A DNA stretch of 64,000 bases from JAWLHU01 sp041690255 (GCA_041690255.1 JAWLHU010000002.1:357455-421454); one strand, 5' to 3'. Shown: positions 7,084-16,036, counted from the stretch's first letter. Notes: a model not told the origin generated them from the sequence alone. Made by a program: numbers and translations.

Positions 7084-9009
7084 ATGAGCATCTGGCATAT
7101 CGCCTGGCAGAACGTGCGTCACCAGGCCCGCAACTACGCTGCCTTCTTCCTGAGCGCCACCTTCGCTGTCTGGGTCTTCTTCCTCTACAGTGCGCTGCTC
7201 TTTCACCCGGGTGTAGTCGGCCCCACCTTCCCCGAAGGTATGCGGACGATCCTGACCATCATTGAGATGATCGTCGTACTCTTTGCCGTAGTCTTCATCC
7301 TCTACGCCCACTCGGCCTTCCAGAAGGCCCGGCTGCGGGAGATCGCAACCATGCAGATGGTGGGGGTGGCTCCCGGCCAGATCACGCGGCTGCTGGCCGC
7401 TGAACTGCTGCTGATGGGCGCGGGGGCGATCGGGCTGGGGATCGGCTTCGGGTTGGCCTTCCTCCAGTTCTTCCTGCTCCTGATCAGCCGGGTCCTCCGT
7501 TTGACTGAGCCGATCCCCTTTCACCTCTCCTGGGCGGCGGTGGGCCTTACCGCCGGGGCCTTCGTGGCGATCTACCTGGTGATCGGCCTGCTCAGCCGGC
7601 GGTTTATCCGGCGGGCGGCGATTGCGGAGCTGTTTCAGGCTGCCTCCCGCCCGAAGGAGCCGCCCACCTTTTCGCCCTGGCTCGCCGGCGCTGGCGGCAT
7701 CAGCCTGTTGCTGAGCTATGGCATGGCGCTCTCGGTCCAGCAGGAGGAGTTCGTGGACCGCTTCCTACCGATCCTGGCCCTGCTTACCGTGGGCACCTAC
7801 CTGCTCTTCACCCAGGGGGCCGTGGCGATCATGCGCTGGCTGAAGCGGCGGCGGGCGCTCTACCTGCGGCGGACCAACCTGCTGACGATCGCCCAGTTCA
7901 CGTACAAGGTGAAGGAGAACGCCCGTGTCCTCTTCCTGATCACCATGCTCTCGACGATCTCGCTGACCATTCTCGGCTTGCTCTTTAACATCTACCTTTC
8001 CACCGAGCAGGAGGCGCTGAAGAGCCAACCGGTTCACCTGGAAGTGGTGGATGCGCCGGGGGGCATCACCCGCGAGCGTGTCACCGCGATCCTGCAGGAT
8101 CATGGAGTCGACGTGGCTACTGCGGTAGAGACCCCGTCGATCTCAGCGGTGACCCTCGCTTTCCGGGACCCGGCCATCTCTTTCCGCAACCAGGCTGTCC
8201 ACCGGATACTGCCCCTCTCGGCGGCCAATCGGTGGCTCCAGGCCCACGGGGAAGACCCGATCTCGCTGCAGCCGGGTGAGGCCGCCTACCTGCTGGACCG
8301 GGAGTACAGGTACCTCCCCTCCGTCCGGGCCAGTCAAAGCCCGGTGGCCGATCTGGTTTCGGATATCAGCGGTGAGCGGATGGCCGAGGTTCAGGTCCGA
8401 CAGGTGCTGGTCCGGAACCTGTTCAACCAGAACGCGCTGCTCGTACTCCACGATGACCACTTCCGGCAGATCGCTGCCGTGGCCGCTACGCAGATGGTCC
8501 ACCTGTACCAGTTCACCAACTGGCGGGCCGCTGTCGATGCCGTGGTAGGGATCCGTCAAGCATACCCAGGCACGCTGGATGATGGGCGGCCAGCGGTGTC
8601 GGGTACCGGCATCTTCCAGCACCAGCAACTCCAGGCCGGCGGCTTCATGCTCTTCCTGGGCTGTTTCGTAGGCCTGCTCTTCTTCCTGGGTTCCTGCAAC
8701 CTACTCTACTTCAAGCTCCTGAATGATCTGCTGGAGGAAAGGCCCCAGTTCCGGGCCCTCGCTCGAGTCGGGATTCGGCCTGCCGAAGTGCGGCGGGTGG
8801 TCTCCACCCAGACCATGGTCCTCTTCTTCGCCCCGCTTGCCCTGGCCGTCTCCAACGCTGCTGTGGCCGTCAGGATGTTCGGCCGGTTCGAGGTAGCGGT
8901 CACCTGGCAGCCGATGGCCCTGGTCTCCTTGCTCTATGCGCTGCTCTTTGGCGCCTACTATCTGATCACCCGTCAAACCTACGTGCGGGCACTGCTCCGC
9001 CACGCTTAA
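7084..9009 (+). CDS. Bce-type ABC transporter permease 2 (FtsX domain)
   Basis: 641 residues, with the same topology and clear similarity to the preceding gene (QNVRHQARNYAAFFLS, LYAHSAF, RRTNLLTIAQFTYKVKENARVLF). The extracellular part (about 310-515) is the least alike, as expected if the two copies recognise different faces or targets. It starts 12 bases after the upstream gene behind AGGAGGAAG. Most Bce modules have one large permease, so two in a row suggest a heteromeric pair sharing the ATPase encoded next. Gene order is also unusual, with the ATPase last. Confidence 0.9.
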   Translation: MSIWHIAWQNVRHQARNYAAFFLSATFAVWVFFLYSALLFHPGVVGPTFPEGMRTILTIIEMIVVLFAVVFILYAHSAFQKARLREIATMQMVGVAPGQITRLLAAELLLMGAGAIGLGIGFGLAFLQFFLLLISRVLRLTEPIPFHLSWAAVGLTAGAFVAIYLVIGLLSRRFIRRAAIAELFQAASRPKEPPTFSPWLAGAGGISLLLSYGMALSVQQEEFVDRFLPILALLTVGTYLLFTQGAVAIMRWLKRRRALYLRRTNLLTIAQFTYKVKENARVLFLITMLSTISLTILGLLFNIYLSTEQEALKSQPVHLEVVDAPGGITRERVTAILQDHGVDVATAVETPSISAVTLAFRDPAISFRNQAVHRILPLSAANRWLQAHGEDPISLQPGEAAYLLDREYRYLPSVRASQSPVADLVSDISGERMAEVQVRQVLVRNLFNQNALLVLHDDHFRQIAAVAATQMVHLYQFTNWRAAVDAVVGIRQAYPGTLDDGRPAVSGTGIFQHQQLQAGGFMLFLGCFVGLLFFLGSCNLLYFKLLNDLLEERPQFRALARVGIRPAEVRRVVSTQTMVLFFAPLALAVSNAAVAVRMFGRFEVAVTWQPMALVSLLYALLFGAYYLITRQTYVRALLRHA

Positions 9010-9030
9010 CTCGAAGGGATGGGATCGCCT

Positions 9031-9810
9031 ATGCCAGTCCTCCAGGCACAGAACCTGACCAAGATCTATGGTGGACAGCGCTCCGCCGTGTCCGTGAAGG
9101 CGCTGGACTCCTTCAACCTGACGATTGAGGCCGGCGAGTTTGTCGGCATCATGGGGCCGTCCGGCAGCGGCAAGACGACCTTGCTCCAACTGCTCGGCAC
9201 GATCGACAGCCCGACTTCGGGCGAGATCCTGGTGAGCGGGCAGTCGCTGGCAGGGCTGAAGGGCGACCAGTTGGCGCTCTTCCGCCGCCGCAACCTCGGC
9301 TTCATCTTCCAGGACTTCAACCTGCTCGACTCGCTGACCCTGAAGGAGAATATCATGCTTCCCCTCGCCCTGGAAGGGAGACCGGTTGCTGAGCTTGAGT
9401 CGAGGACACAGGAGATCGCCAAGCAGCTCGGGATTACCGATGTGCTGCATCACTACCCCTACCAGGTCTCGGGTGGGCAGAAACAGCGGGCGGCGGCGGC
9501 CCGGGCCCTGATCCATCAGCCGGCCCTGATCCTGGCCGACGAGCCGACGGGCAACCTGGACTCCAAGTCGGCCCGCTCCCTCATGGAGTCGCTGGCCGGA
9601 TTGAATGAGGAGGCCAAGGCGACGATCCTCATGGTCACCCACGACCCGGTCTCCGCCTCCTACTGCAAGCGGATCCAGTTCATCAAGGATGGGCGCCCCT
9701 TCACCGAGCTGCGGAGGGGATCGGATCAGGCCGCCTTCTTCCACCAGATCCTCGATGTGCTCTCCGCCATGGGCGGCGAGTCCTACGACCTGACCTACGC
9801 CAGGCGATGA
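9031..9810 (+). CDS. ABC transporter ATPase (BceA-like)
   Basis: About 259 residues of a MacB/BceA-type nucleotide-binding protein. Walker A GPSGSGKTT, Q-loop IFQDFNLLDSLT, signature VSGGQKQR, Walker B LILADEPTGNLDS and the switch histidine in MVTHDP are all intact. It powers the two adjacent permeases. I chose ATG 9031 (PVLQAQNLTKIYGG); an in-frame ATG at 9019 directly abuts the GAAGGGA site and is less likely. The gene is the last of the module and is followed by a long stem. Confidence 0.93.
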   Translation: MPVLQAQNLTKIYGGQRSAVSVKALDSFNLTIEAGEFVGIMGPSGSGKTTLLQLLGTIDSPTSGEILVSGQSLAGLKGDQLALFRRRNLGFIFQDFNLLDSLTLKENIMLPLALEGRPVAELESRTQEIAKQLGITDVLHHYPYQVSGGQKQRAAAARALIHQPALILADEPTGNLDSKSARSLMESLAGLNEEAKATILMVTHDPVSASYCKRIQFIKDGRPFTELRRGSDQAAFFHQILDVLSAMGGESYDLTYARR

Positions 9811-9817
9811 GTCCACC

Positions 9818-9857
9818 GAGAAGAGCCCCTGCCGCACGAGCGGCGGGGGTTCTTCTC
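9818..9857 (+). terminator. Terminator of the Bce-type module
   Basis: Eighteen-base stem (GAGAAGAGCCCCTGCCGC against GCGGCGGGGGTTCTTCTC, with two G-T pairs) around a four-base loop, starting 8 bases after the ATPase stop. The A-rich foot and T-rich distal arm fit an intrinsic terminator. Confidence 0.75.
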
Positions 9858-10251
9858 GCTGTCTGTACCCGCACCCGTCGATTAACGGAGATGCAAGAGT
9901 CCAGAGAGGCCGTTGCGGAAGACGAAAGATAGTCCTTTGGGGAAAACGCTTGTACATCATGCGGTTAATCGACCAAGACCTTCGGGCGGCAGCCCTTTCG
10001 GTCGGTCTAACCCCAATTACTCATATTGGTTGGGAGATCCGTTAATGTTTGTCTGATCAAGAGGGATGGATCTGATCATGGCAGAAGGAACCAAGAGGTT
10101 CGGTTGACCATCGTCGACACAGGGAGGGCCGCCCGCCCTGGTCATCACCATCCCTGCCGCCGATGACGTGGTTGGCCTCTTCTCGAAGGGAGCCCTCCGG
10201 CCTTGTTACCCTCCTGCTGATGGGCTCAAAGCGACTCGAGTCATACTAGTA
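9858..10251. other. Intergenic region without a convincing gene
   Basis: About 390 bases between the Bce-type module and the amidohydrolase. It is less GC-rich than the genes. A 28-codon frame from ATG 9959 has no ribosome binding site. Small inverted repeats occur (CCAAT/ATTGG near 10013-10030 and GTCATC/GATGAC near 10141-10168). I see no tRNA, known riboswitch core or good promoter. Confidence 0.5.
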
Positions 10252-10276
10252 GGGTCTCACCACTGCGGTGAGGCCC
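10252..10276 (+). promoter_or_regulatory. Hairpin just upstream of the amidohydrolase ribosome binding site
   Basis: Ten-base stem (GGGTCTCACC/GGTGAGGCCC, one G-T pair) with a five-base loop, ending 9 bases before TAAGGAGG. No T run follows, so it is more likely a leader structure affecting translation or mRNA stability than a terminator. Confidence 0.4.
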
Positions 10277-10300
10277 CATAACCATAAGGAGGCGTCTTGA

Positions 10301-11515
10301 TTGCCGATTCAGGCAGAGCGGATTGCGCGTGATCTGGAGGCGTTTGCGAAGATTGGCTCCTCGGGCCCTACGGCGGTGACTCGCCTGGCCTTGACCCCGG
10401 AAGAGCGGGCGGGCCGGGCCTACTTCATCGAGCTGTGTAAGGCCGAGGGGATGACGGTTCGGATCGACCGATTTGGCAACATGGCTGCCGTGCTCGGCGA
10501 GTGGGATCGCCCGGCCTTGCTGACCGGCTCCCACCTGGACAGCGTCCCCGATGGGGGCCGCTTCGACGGGGTGGCGGGTGTGGTGACCGCTCTCGAAGCA
10601 GTGCGGGCCTTGAACGAGGATGGCACCCTGCCCGACCTGCCGGTGGGTGTGGTCTCCTTCACTTCGGAGGAGTCCTCCCGCTGGGGCGTGGCGACCATGG
10701 GCTCCAAGGGCCTGGCGGGGGTGCTTCCGCCCGAAAAACTCTTCGCCCTGACGGATCGCAATGGGGTTCGGTTCGATGCGGCCCTCGCCGAGAACGCCGG
10801 CTACGACTTGACCGGCGGCCCGCAGGAGTTCGGCCCGATCGCCGGCTGCCTGGAGCTGCACGTAGAGCAGGGGCTGGAGTTGGAGCGTGGCGGCAGGCGG
10901 ATCGGTGTGGTCAGTCGGATCGCAGCGCCATCTCGGTTCAAGCTGACGGTGGAGGGGGAGGCGGGTCACTCGGGCGCCACCCTCATGGACCGGCGGAAGG
11001 ATGGCCTGACCGCATCGGCGGAATTGATCCTGGGGCTGGAGCGGTTGGCACGGGCGGAGCATCCGGCGACGGTAGGGACCATGACGGTCTTCGGGGTACA
11101 TCCCGTCTCGATTAACGTGATCCCCGGGCGGGTGGAGTTGGGCGTCGACATCCGCAGCGTGGATGCAGATTCCAAGCGGCGGACGGTGCGGGCCTTCATG
11201 GACCTGGTTCGCCGGGTGGAGGCGGAGCGGGGGATTGTGATCCAGGTGCAGACCCTCTCAGAGGAGGAGCCGGTGACGCTGGACCCACAGGTGGTGGCGA
11301 AGCTGGAGGAGGCATGCCGGGCGCTCGGCGTGGAGTACCTGCCCATGGTCAGCCGGGCCGGCCACGACACCATGTACGTAGCCCGGGTCGCCCCCGCGGC
11401 CATGCTCTTCGTGCCGAGCCAGGGCGGGATCAGCCATAACCCGGCGGAATTCACCAGCCTGGAGGACCTGGTGCTGGGCACCCGGGTACTTGCCGAGGCG
11501 ATTCGCCGGTTCTAG
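10301..11515 (+). CDS. M20 family N-carbamoyl-L-amino-acid hydrolase / allantoate amidohydrolase
   Basis: 404 residues, the typical size of the HyuC/AllC/Amb2 branch of zinc peptidase family M20. Metal-binding motifs are visible: GSHLDSVPDGGRFDGVAGV (His and Asp), TSEESSRWG (catalytic and bridging Glu), ELHVEQGLELE (His) and SRAGHDTMY (His). A lid/dimerisation domain lies at about 215-330 (AGHSGATLMDRRKDG). These enzymes hydrolyse N-carbamoyl amino acids or allantoate to ammonia, CO2 and the amine, in the cytoplasm; the substrate cannot be fixed from sequence alone. It starts with TTG 10301, eight bases after TAAGGAGG. It stands alone, with no hydantoinase next to it. Confidence 0.88.
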   Translation: MPIQAERIARDLEAFAKIGSSGPTAVTRLALTPEERAGRAYFIELCKAEGMTVRIDRFGNMAAVLGEWDRPALLTGSHLDSVPDGGRFDGVAGVVTALEAVRALNEDGTLPDLPVGVVSFTSEESSRWGVATMGSKGLAGVLPPEKLFALTDRNGVRFDAALAENAGYDLTGGPQEFGPIAGCLELHVEQGLELERGGRRIGVVSRIAAPSRFKLTVEGEAGHSGATLMDRRKDGLTASAELILGLERLARAEHPATVGTMTVFGVHPVSINVIPGRVELGVDIRSVDADSKRRTVRAFMDLVRRVEAERGIVIQVQTLSEEEPVTLDPQVVAKLEEACRALGVEYLPMVSRAGHDTMYVARVAPAAMLFVPSQGGISHNPAEFTSLEDLVLGTRVLAEAIRRF

Positions 11516-11642
11516 GGGGCAAGGAGCTGCCCGCTGGCGCTTTGACAGGGGCAGACCGGTAGATCGAGGTCGAGGCCGCACCAGGGGAAGAAAGTCCCTC
11601 AGTGCGGCTTCATGTATACCCAAAGCCGACCAGCAAGTCACA

Positions 11643-11900
11643 AGCCCTCACACGCTCTCACAGACTTCATACTCGCTCTCACAGACTTCATACTCGCTCT
11701 CACAGACTTCATACTCGCTCTCACAGACTTCATACACGGTCTCACGGACTTCATACTCGCTCTCACAGACTTCATACTCGCTCTCACAGACTTCATACTC
11801 GCTCTCACAGACTTCATACTCGCTCTCACAGACTTCATACTCGCTCTCACAGACTTCACACACGCTCTCACAGCCCCTCACACGCTCTCACAACGCCTCA
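11643..11900. repeat. 21-bp direct tandem repeat (minisatellite), 10 full copies
   Basis: Ten consecutive 21-bp units with core CTCTCACAGACTTCAT run from 11655 to 11864. Eight are essentially identical, the fifth is a variant (GTCTCACGGACTTCAT), and the last changes to CACACG. Partial units (CCTCACACGCTCTCACA) flank both ends. Because 21 is a multiple of three and the unit has no stop, several frames are open right through it, but none has a ribosome binding site or coding character. It lies between the amidohydrolase and the promoter of the menaquinone genes. Confidence 0.95.
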
Positions 11901-11942
11901 CCAGTCCCAGTGTCCAGTTAAGGTCAGCCCATAGTCCTTTCG

Positions 11943-11971
11943 TTGACTTCCATTCTCACCGTTGCTACACT
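11943..11971 (+). promoter_or_regulatory. Sigma-A-type promoter for the menaquinone operon
   Basis: TTGACT (-35, 11943-11948), a 17-base spacer and TACACT (-10, 11966-11971). It predicts transcription from about 11978 and a leader of about 70 bases before the UbiD start at 12051, consistent with that start and against upstream ones. Confidence 0.75.
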
Positions 11972-12050
11972 GGATGAGGACATTTCGCCCATACAGAGTC
12001 TACAACGTGAATACCGGCGCAAACCGGGCTGGCACAAGGAGTTGAGGCTC

Positions 12051-13517
12051 GTGGCTCCCTTTCGTGACCTGCATGAGTTCATTCTGGCCTGCGAGAAGCG
12101 CGGCTGGCTGAAGCGGATCAAGGCGAAGGTGAATCCCTACCTGGAGATCGCCGAGATCACCGACCGGGTTTCCAAGATGCCCGGTGGCGGCCAGGCGCTG
12201 CTCTTCGAGAACGTTGAGGGTTCCGCTTTCCCCGTGCTGACCAACACCTTTGGCTCCATGGAGCGCATGTGCCTTGCCCTCGGCGTCAACGACCTCGACG
12301 AGATCGGTGGCCGGATCAAGGAGCTCATGAAGCTGCCCGGACCCGGCGGGGGCGGTGGGGGCCTGCTGGAGAAGCTTGGCACGGGTATGAAGTTGCTCGA
12401 TGTAGCCAAGTCCACCCAGCCGAAGGTCATCTCCAAGGCGCCCTGCCAGGAGGTTGTCCTGACCGGAGACCAGGTCGATCTGACCAGGCTGCCGATCCTC
12501 ACCACCTGGCCGAAGGATGGCGGCCCATTCATCACCCTGACCAATGTAATCACCCGAGACCCCGCCACGGGGGGCCGCAATATTGGCATGTACCGGCTAC
12601 ACGTCTACGACGAGAAGACCACCGGTATGCACTGGCACAAGCATAAGGACGGCCAGCGCCACTTCGACGCCGCCGGCGGCACCCGCATGGAGGTGGCCGT
12701 GGCACTGGGCGGCGATCCGGTCACCGTCTACTCCGGCTCCGCCCCGCTCCCGCCGATCATCCCGGAGTTGATGTTCTCCGGCTTCGTGCGTGGCGAAGGG
12801 GTCGAACTGGTCAAGTGCAAGACGATCAATCTGGAGGTCCCGGCTCACGCTGACTTCATTCTGGAGGGCTACGTGGACACCGCCGAGCCGCTCCGGATCG
12901 AGGGACCGTTCGGCGACCACACCGGCTTCTACTCGCCGGCCGATCCCTACCCGGTCTTCCACGTGACCGCCATTACCCACCGCAAGGACGCCATCTACCC
13001 CGCCACCCTCGTCGGCAAGCCGCCGCAGGAGGATGTCTACCTGGGCAAGGCGACCGAGCGGATCTTCCTGCCCATGCTGCAGATGTTCCTCCCCGAGGTG
13101 CTGGACTACAACATGCCTGCGGAGGGCACCTTCCACAACTGCGTGCTGGTCCGGATCAAGAAGCGCTACCCCGGCCAGGCCCGCAAGGTGATCCACGGCA
13201 TGTGGGGCATGGGGCTGATGATGCTGGCCAAGTGCATCGTCGTGGTGGATGAGCATATTGATCTGAACAACTACAGCGAGGTCTTCTGGTACGTCTCCGG
13301 CAACATCGATCCGAAGCGAGATGTCTTCTTCGCCGAGGGTCCCGTGGATGATCTCGACCATGCCTCCCCGGTCTGGCGCTTCGGCTCCAAGATGGGGATC
13401 GATGCGACGAAGAAGTGGCCCGAGGAGGGGCATCCCCGGCAGTGGCCGGACGAGATCGAGATGTCGCCCGAGATGAAGGAGCAGGTGAGCCGGCGCTGGA
13501 AGGAGTACGGCTTCTAG
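12051..13517 (+). CDS. UbiD-family decarboxylase (probable MqnL, menaquinone synthesis)
   Basis: 488 residues, matching UbiD length. Conserved stretches include FRDLHEFILACEKRG at the N-terminus, LTNVITRDPATGGRN, and the family-typical GKPPQEDVYLGKATERIFLP. UbiD enzymes use prenylated FMN to decarboxylate aromatic or unsaturated acids. With UbiA- and UbiE-type genes downstream, and organisms of this kind often using the futalosine route, the likely substrate is a naphthoate-type menaquinone precursor (inference). GTG 12051 lies 9 bases after AAGGAG and gives the family's normal N-terminus; upstream in-frame starts overlap the promoter. No UbiX (prenyl-FMN maker) is in the window. Confidence 0.88.
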   Translation: MAPFRDLHEFILACEKRGWLKRIKAKVNPYLEIAEITDRVSKMPGGGQALLFENVEGSAFPVLTNTFGSMERMCLALGVNDLDEIGGRIKELMKLPGPGGGGGGLLEKLGTGMKLLDVAKSTQPKVISKAPCQEVVLTGDQVDLTRLPILTTWPKDGGPFITLTNVITRDPATGGRNIGMYRLHVYDEKTTGMHWHKHKDGQRHFDAAGGTRMEVAVALGGDPVTVYSGSAPLPPIIPELMFSGFVRGEGVELVKCKTINLEVPAHADFILEGYVDTAEPLRIEGPFGDHTGFYSPADPYPVFHVTAITHRKDAIYPATLVGKPPQEDVYLGKATERIFLPMLQMFLPEVLDYNMPAEGTFHNCVLVRIKKRYPGQARKVIHGMWGMGLMMLAKCIVVVDEHIDLNNYSEVFWYVSGNIDPKRDVFFAEGPVDDLDHASPVWRFGSKMGIDATKKWPEEGHPRQWPDEIEMSPEMKEQVSRRWKEYGF

Positions 13518-13541
13518 CCCATCGAATGAGGTGAAACCTAC

Positions 13542-14093
13542 ATGTACCAGGGCAAGTTGGTTCGGCTCCGCCGTGTTGACCCCGCCAGCGATACCGACGA
13601 CCGCTATCGCTGGATGAACGATCCAGGCGTGACCGATACCCTGGGCATGCGCCCGGGCCGGCTCTCGAAGGAAGAGGTCCGCAAGTACCTCGAACTGACC
13701 GCCGCATCGAGCGATTCAGTGGTCGAGTGGGCGATCGAGGCGTTCGAGACCGGCGCCCACATTGGTGGATGCACCCTGCGCGGGTTCAACCACGTCGCCC
13801 GCTCTGCTGAGATCGGTATCGCCATTGGGGAGGCCGAGTACCGGGGTAGGGGTTACGGCACCGATGCCGTCCGCTTGCTGATCCAGATCGGCTTTGAGCA
13901 GTTCAATCTGAACCGGATCTGGCTGACCGCCAACGCCGGCAATACCGCCGGCCTGAAGGCGTACACCAAGGCGGGCTTCACCCAGGAGGGGTTACTCCGC
14001 CAGTATGGGTACATTAACGGTCACTACTATGACACGGTGATCATGGCGATCCTCCGCTCAGAATATGACGCCGGAAAGGGGCGTGTCTCGTGA
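13542..14093 (+). CDS. GNAT acetyltransferase (RimJ/RimL type)
   Basis: 183 residues. The acetyl-CoA-binding motif A is EYRGRGYGTDAV (Q/RxxGxG/A) after the strand AEIGIAI, and the C-terminal NAGNTAGLKAYTKAGF is typical of the RimJ/RimL branch, which acetylates protein N-termini or small amines. ATG 13542 follows a GAGGTGA site. It is embedded between the UbiD and UbiA genes and overlaps the UbiA start (GTGA), so it is translationally coupled to menaquinone genes, though no biochemical link is known to me. Confidence 0.85.
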   Translation: MYQGKLVRLRRVDPASDTDDRYRWMNDPGVTDTLGMRPGRLSKEEVRKYLELTAASSDSVVEWAIEAFETGAHIGGCTLRGFNHVARSAEIGIAIGEAEYRGRGYGTDAVRLLIQIGFEQFNLNRIWLTANAGNTAGLKAYTKAGFTQEGLLRQYGYINGHYYDTVIMAILRSEYDAGKGRVS

Positions 14094-14989
14094 TCGCTGG
14101 TCTCCGCAAGGTAAAGACCTTCGCCGAGCTGGTCAAATTCGAGCACACCATTCTCAACCTGCCCTTTGCTTACCTCGGTGCGTTCGTGGCTGCCGGTGGC
14201 TGGCCCACCTGGCAGCAACTCCTCTGGATTACCGTTGCCATGGCTGGCGCCCGCACGGCCGCCATGGCCATGAACAGGCTCTTTGACGCCGAGATCGACG
14301 CCAAGACCCCCCGGACCCGTACCCGGCACATCCCCGCCGGGCTGATTGAAAAGCGGGAGGTCTGGGTCTGGATTATCCTGGCGGTGATCATGCTCTTCCT
14401 GGCCGCCCTGAACCTGCACCCGCTTGCCGTGAAGCTCTTCCCGCTGGCGGTGCTCACCTTCTCCATCTACGCCTTTACCAAGCGGTTCACCTGGCTCTGC
14501 CACGTCTGGCTCGGCCTCTCGGTCGCCTGGGGCCCCTTCGGGGCCTACGTGGCGGTCGCTGGGAAGGTCACCTGGGAGGCACTTCTGCTGGTCGCCATCA
14601 TCACCCTGTGGAATGCCGGGTTTGATGTGATCTACGGGACTCAGGACATGGAGGCGGACAAGGTGAACGGGGTCCATTCGGTCCCGGCCCGCTTTGGCCT
14701 CGCCCGCGCCCTGCAGATCGCCCGGGGCTTCCACCTGGGCGTCGTGGCGTTCACCCTCTTCTTCGGGGTCTACACGGGCCTGCTCCCGCTGGCGAGCCCC
14801 CTGACCTGGCCGCTGACCGCATGGCTCTACGCCCTTGGCTGGCTGATCGTGGCGGGGCTGCTCCACTACGAGCACTCGATCATCTCGCCCCGGGACATGT
14901 CCCGACTGAATGCGGCTTTCTTCAATGTGAACGGGTACATCAGCGTCGCCTACTTCCTCTGTACGGCGGTCGCTGTGGTACTACACTAA
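14090..14989 (+). CDS. UbiA-family prenyltransferase (probable MqnP)
   Basis: 299 residues with about eight membrane helices. The first aspartate-rich motif is MNRLFDAEIDAKTPRTR (about 62-78) and the second is YGTQDMEADKVNGVHS, the two sites that bind the polyprenyl diphosphate through magnesium. UbiA enzymes attach the isoprenoid tail to an aromatic ring. Alongside UbiD and UbiE homologues this is the probable menaquinone prenyltransferase of the 4-hydroxybenzoate-octaprenyltransferase-like (MqnP) kind. GTG 14090 overlaps the stop of the acetyltransferase gene. Confidence 0.9.
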   Translation: MIAGLRKVKTFAELVKFEHTILNLPFAYLGAFVAAGGWPTWQQLLWITVAMAGARTAAMAMNRLFDAEIDAKTPRTRTRHIPAGLIEKREVWVWIILAVIMLFLAALNLHPLAVKLFPLAVLTFSIYAFTKRFTWLCHVWLGLSVAWGPFGAYVAVAGKVTWEALLLVAIITLWNAGFDVIYGTQDMEADKVNGVHSVPARFGLARALQIARGFHLGVVAFTLFFGVYTGLLPLASPLTWPLTAWLYALGWLIVAGLLHYEHSIISPRDMSRLNAAFFNVNGYISVAYFLCTAVAVVLH

Positions 14990-15019
14990 TCTCTGTTGCA
15001 ATGGGAGGACTTCATAGAA

Positions 15020-16036
15020 ATGAAGCGGAAACTGTCCCTCGCACTTGCTCTGGTACTAACCCTTGGCGTGCTGGCCGGCTGCGGCAGCAAGCCCAACGCC
15101 GTCTACAACAAGGGTGAGCAGGGTCCCGCTACGAAGCCTGCCGACCCGACCCCGGTGGCCAGCCTCAAGATCGGCCAGCTTCCGGTGATCGACGGCCTCC
15201 CCTTCTGGGTCGCTGAGGCGCAGGGCTACTACAAGCAGCAGGGTGTCGATGTTGAACTGATCACCTTCAAGTCGGCCCTCGAGCGTGATGCCGCCCTGGA
15301 GGGTGGCCAGATCGACGGGACCATGACCGACATCATCGGTGCGGTCGGTGTCTACGAGAAGGGGACCCCGGTCCAGATTACCTCTCTGGCCCTTGGCGCC
15401 ACCAAGGAAGAGAGCCCCTTCGCCATCGTTGCGGCCCCGAACTCCGGCATTGACACCGCGGCTGACCTGAAGAACGTAGAGATCGGCATCTCCACCAACT
15501 CGGTCATCCACTACACCACGGAGAAGATGCTGCTGGAGAACGGATTCACGGCGGATGAGATCAAGGTGACCAACATCCCGCAGATCCCGGTCCGGTTTGA
15601 GGCGCTCATGTCCGGCCAGATCAAGGCGGCCACCCTGCCCGAGCCGCTCCTCTCTCTGGCGGTCGCCAAGGGCGCCAAGCTAATCCTGAACGATGTGAAC
15701 GCCAAGCAGAACTACTCCCATTCCGTCATCGTCTTTACCGACAAGGCGGTCAAGGAGAAGACCGAGGGTCTGAAGCGGTTCTTCCTGGCCTACAACCTGG
15801 CCGTGCTTGATATCAAGGCGAATCCCACCGCGTTCAAGGAACTGCTGGCCGACAAGGCGAAGCTGCCGGCCGAGATCAAGGACTCCTTCCAGGTGACGCC
15901 GTACTCGCCGTCCCAGGCGCCTGCGAAGGCTGACGTGGAGGCTGTGATAGAGTGGCTGTTGGACAAGAAGATCATCGCCAAGAAGGTGACCTACGAGGAG
16001 ATCGTCAACAAGACGCTCTATCCGCAGGTCAAGTGA
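15020..16036 (+). CDS. ABC transporter substrate-binding lipoprotein (SsuA/THI5-like)
   Basis: 338 residues. The N-terminus MKRKLSLALALVLTLGVLAG is a lipoprotein signal peptide with lipobox LAGC, so it is anchored on the outer face of the membrane. The mature part starts with a linker, then SLKIGQLPVIDGLPFWVAEAQGYY and GTMTDIIGAVGVYEKG, the pattern of NMT1/THI5/SsuA binding proteins for aromatic or sulfonated small molecules. ATG 15020 follows GGGAGGA; an in-frame TTG at 14996 is not needed. It lies in a tight run with its ATPase and permease between the UbiA and UbiE genes, so a menaquinone-related ligand is possible (inference). Confidence 0.88.
   Translation: MKRKLSLALALVLTLGVLAGCGSKPNAVYNKGEQGPATKPADPTPVASLKIGQLPVIDGLPFWVAEAQGYYKQQGVDVELITFKSALERDAALEGGQIDGTMTDIIGAVGVYEKGTPVQITSLALGATKEESPFAIVAAPNSGIDTAADLKNVEIGISTNSVIHYTTEKMLLENGFTADEIKVTNIPQIPVRFEALMSGQIKAATLPEPLLSLAVAKGAKLILNDVNAKQNYSHSVIVFTDKAVKEKTEGLKRFFLAYNLAVLDIKANPTAFKELLADKAKLPAEIKDSFQVTPYSPSQAPAKADVEAVIEWLLDKKIIAKKVTYEEIVNKTLYPQVK

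Noticed and set aside
6079..7524. Long antisense frame (481 codons) opposite the two permeases
   Set aside because: Typical high-GC shadow, rich in Gly, Glu, Arg and Gln, spanning two well-supported genes.
9959..10045. 28-codon gene in the gap before the amidohydrolase
   Set aside because: No ribosome binding site and no supporting feature.
11643..11900. CRISPR array
   Set aside because: Units are contiguous without spacers and no cas genes are near. The same applies to the 32-bp array at 51588-51747.
11490..11977. Three overlapping plus-strand and two reverse-strand frames made of seven-residue repeats across the 21-bp array
   Set aside because: They exist only because 21 is divisible by three and the unit has no stop; no ribosome binding site or coding bias, and one begins inside the amidohydrolase gene.
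11943..12050. N-terminal extension of the UbiD gene from a TTG at 11943
   Set aside because: That TTG is the first part of a TTGACT -35 element, and the family's normal N-terminus begins at the GTG at 12051 with a proper ribosome binding site.
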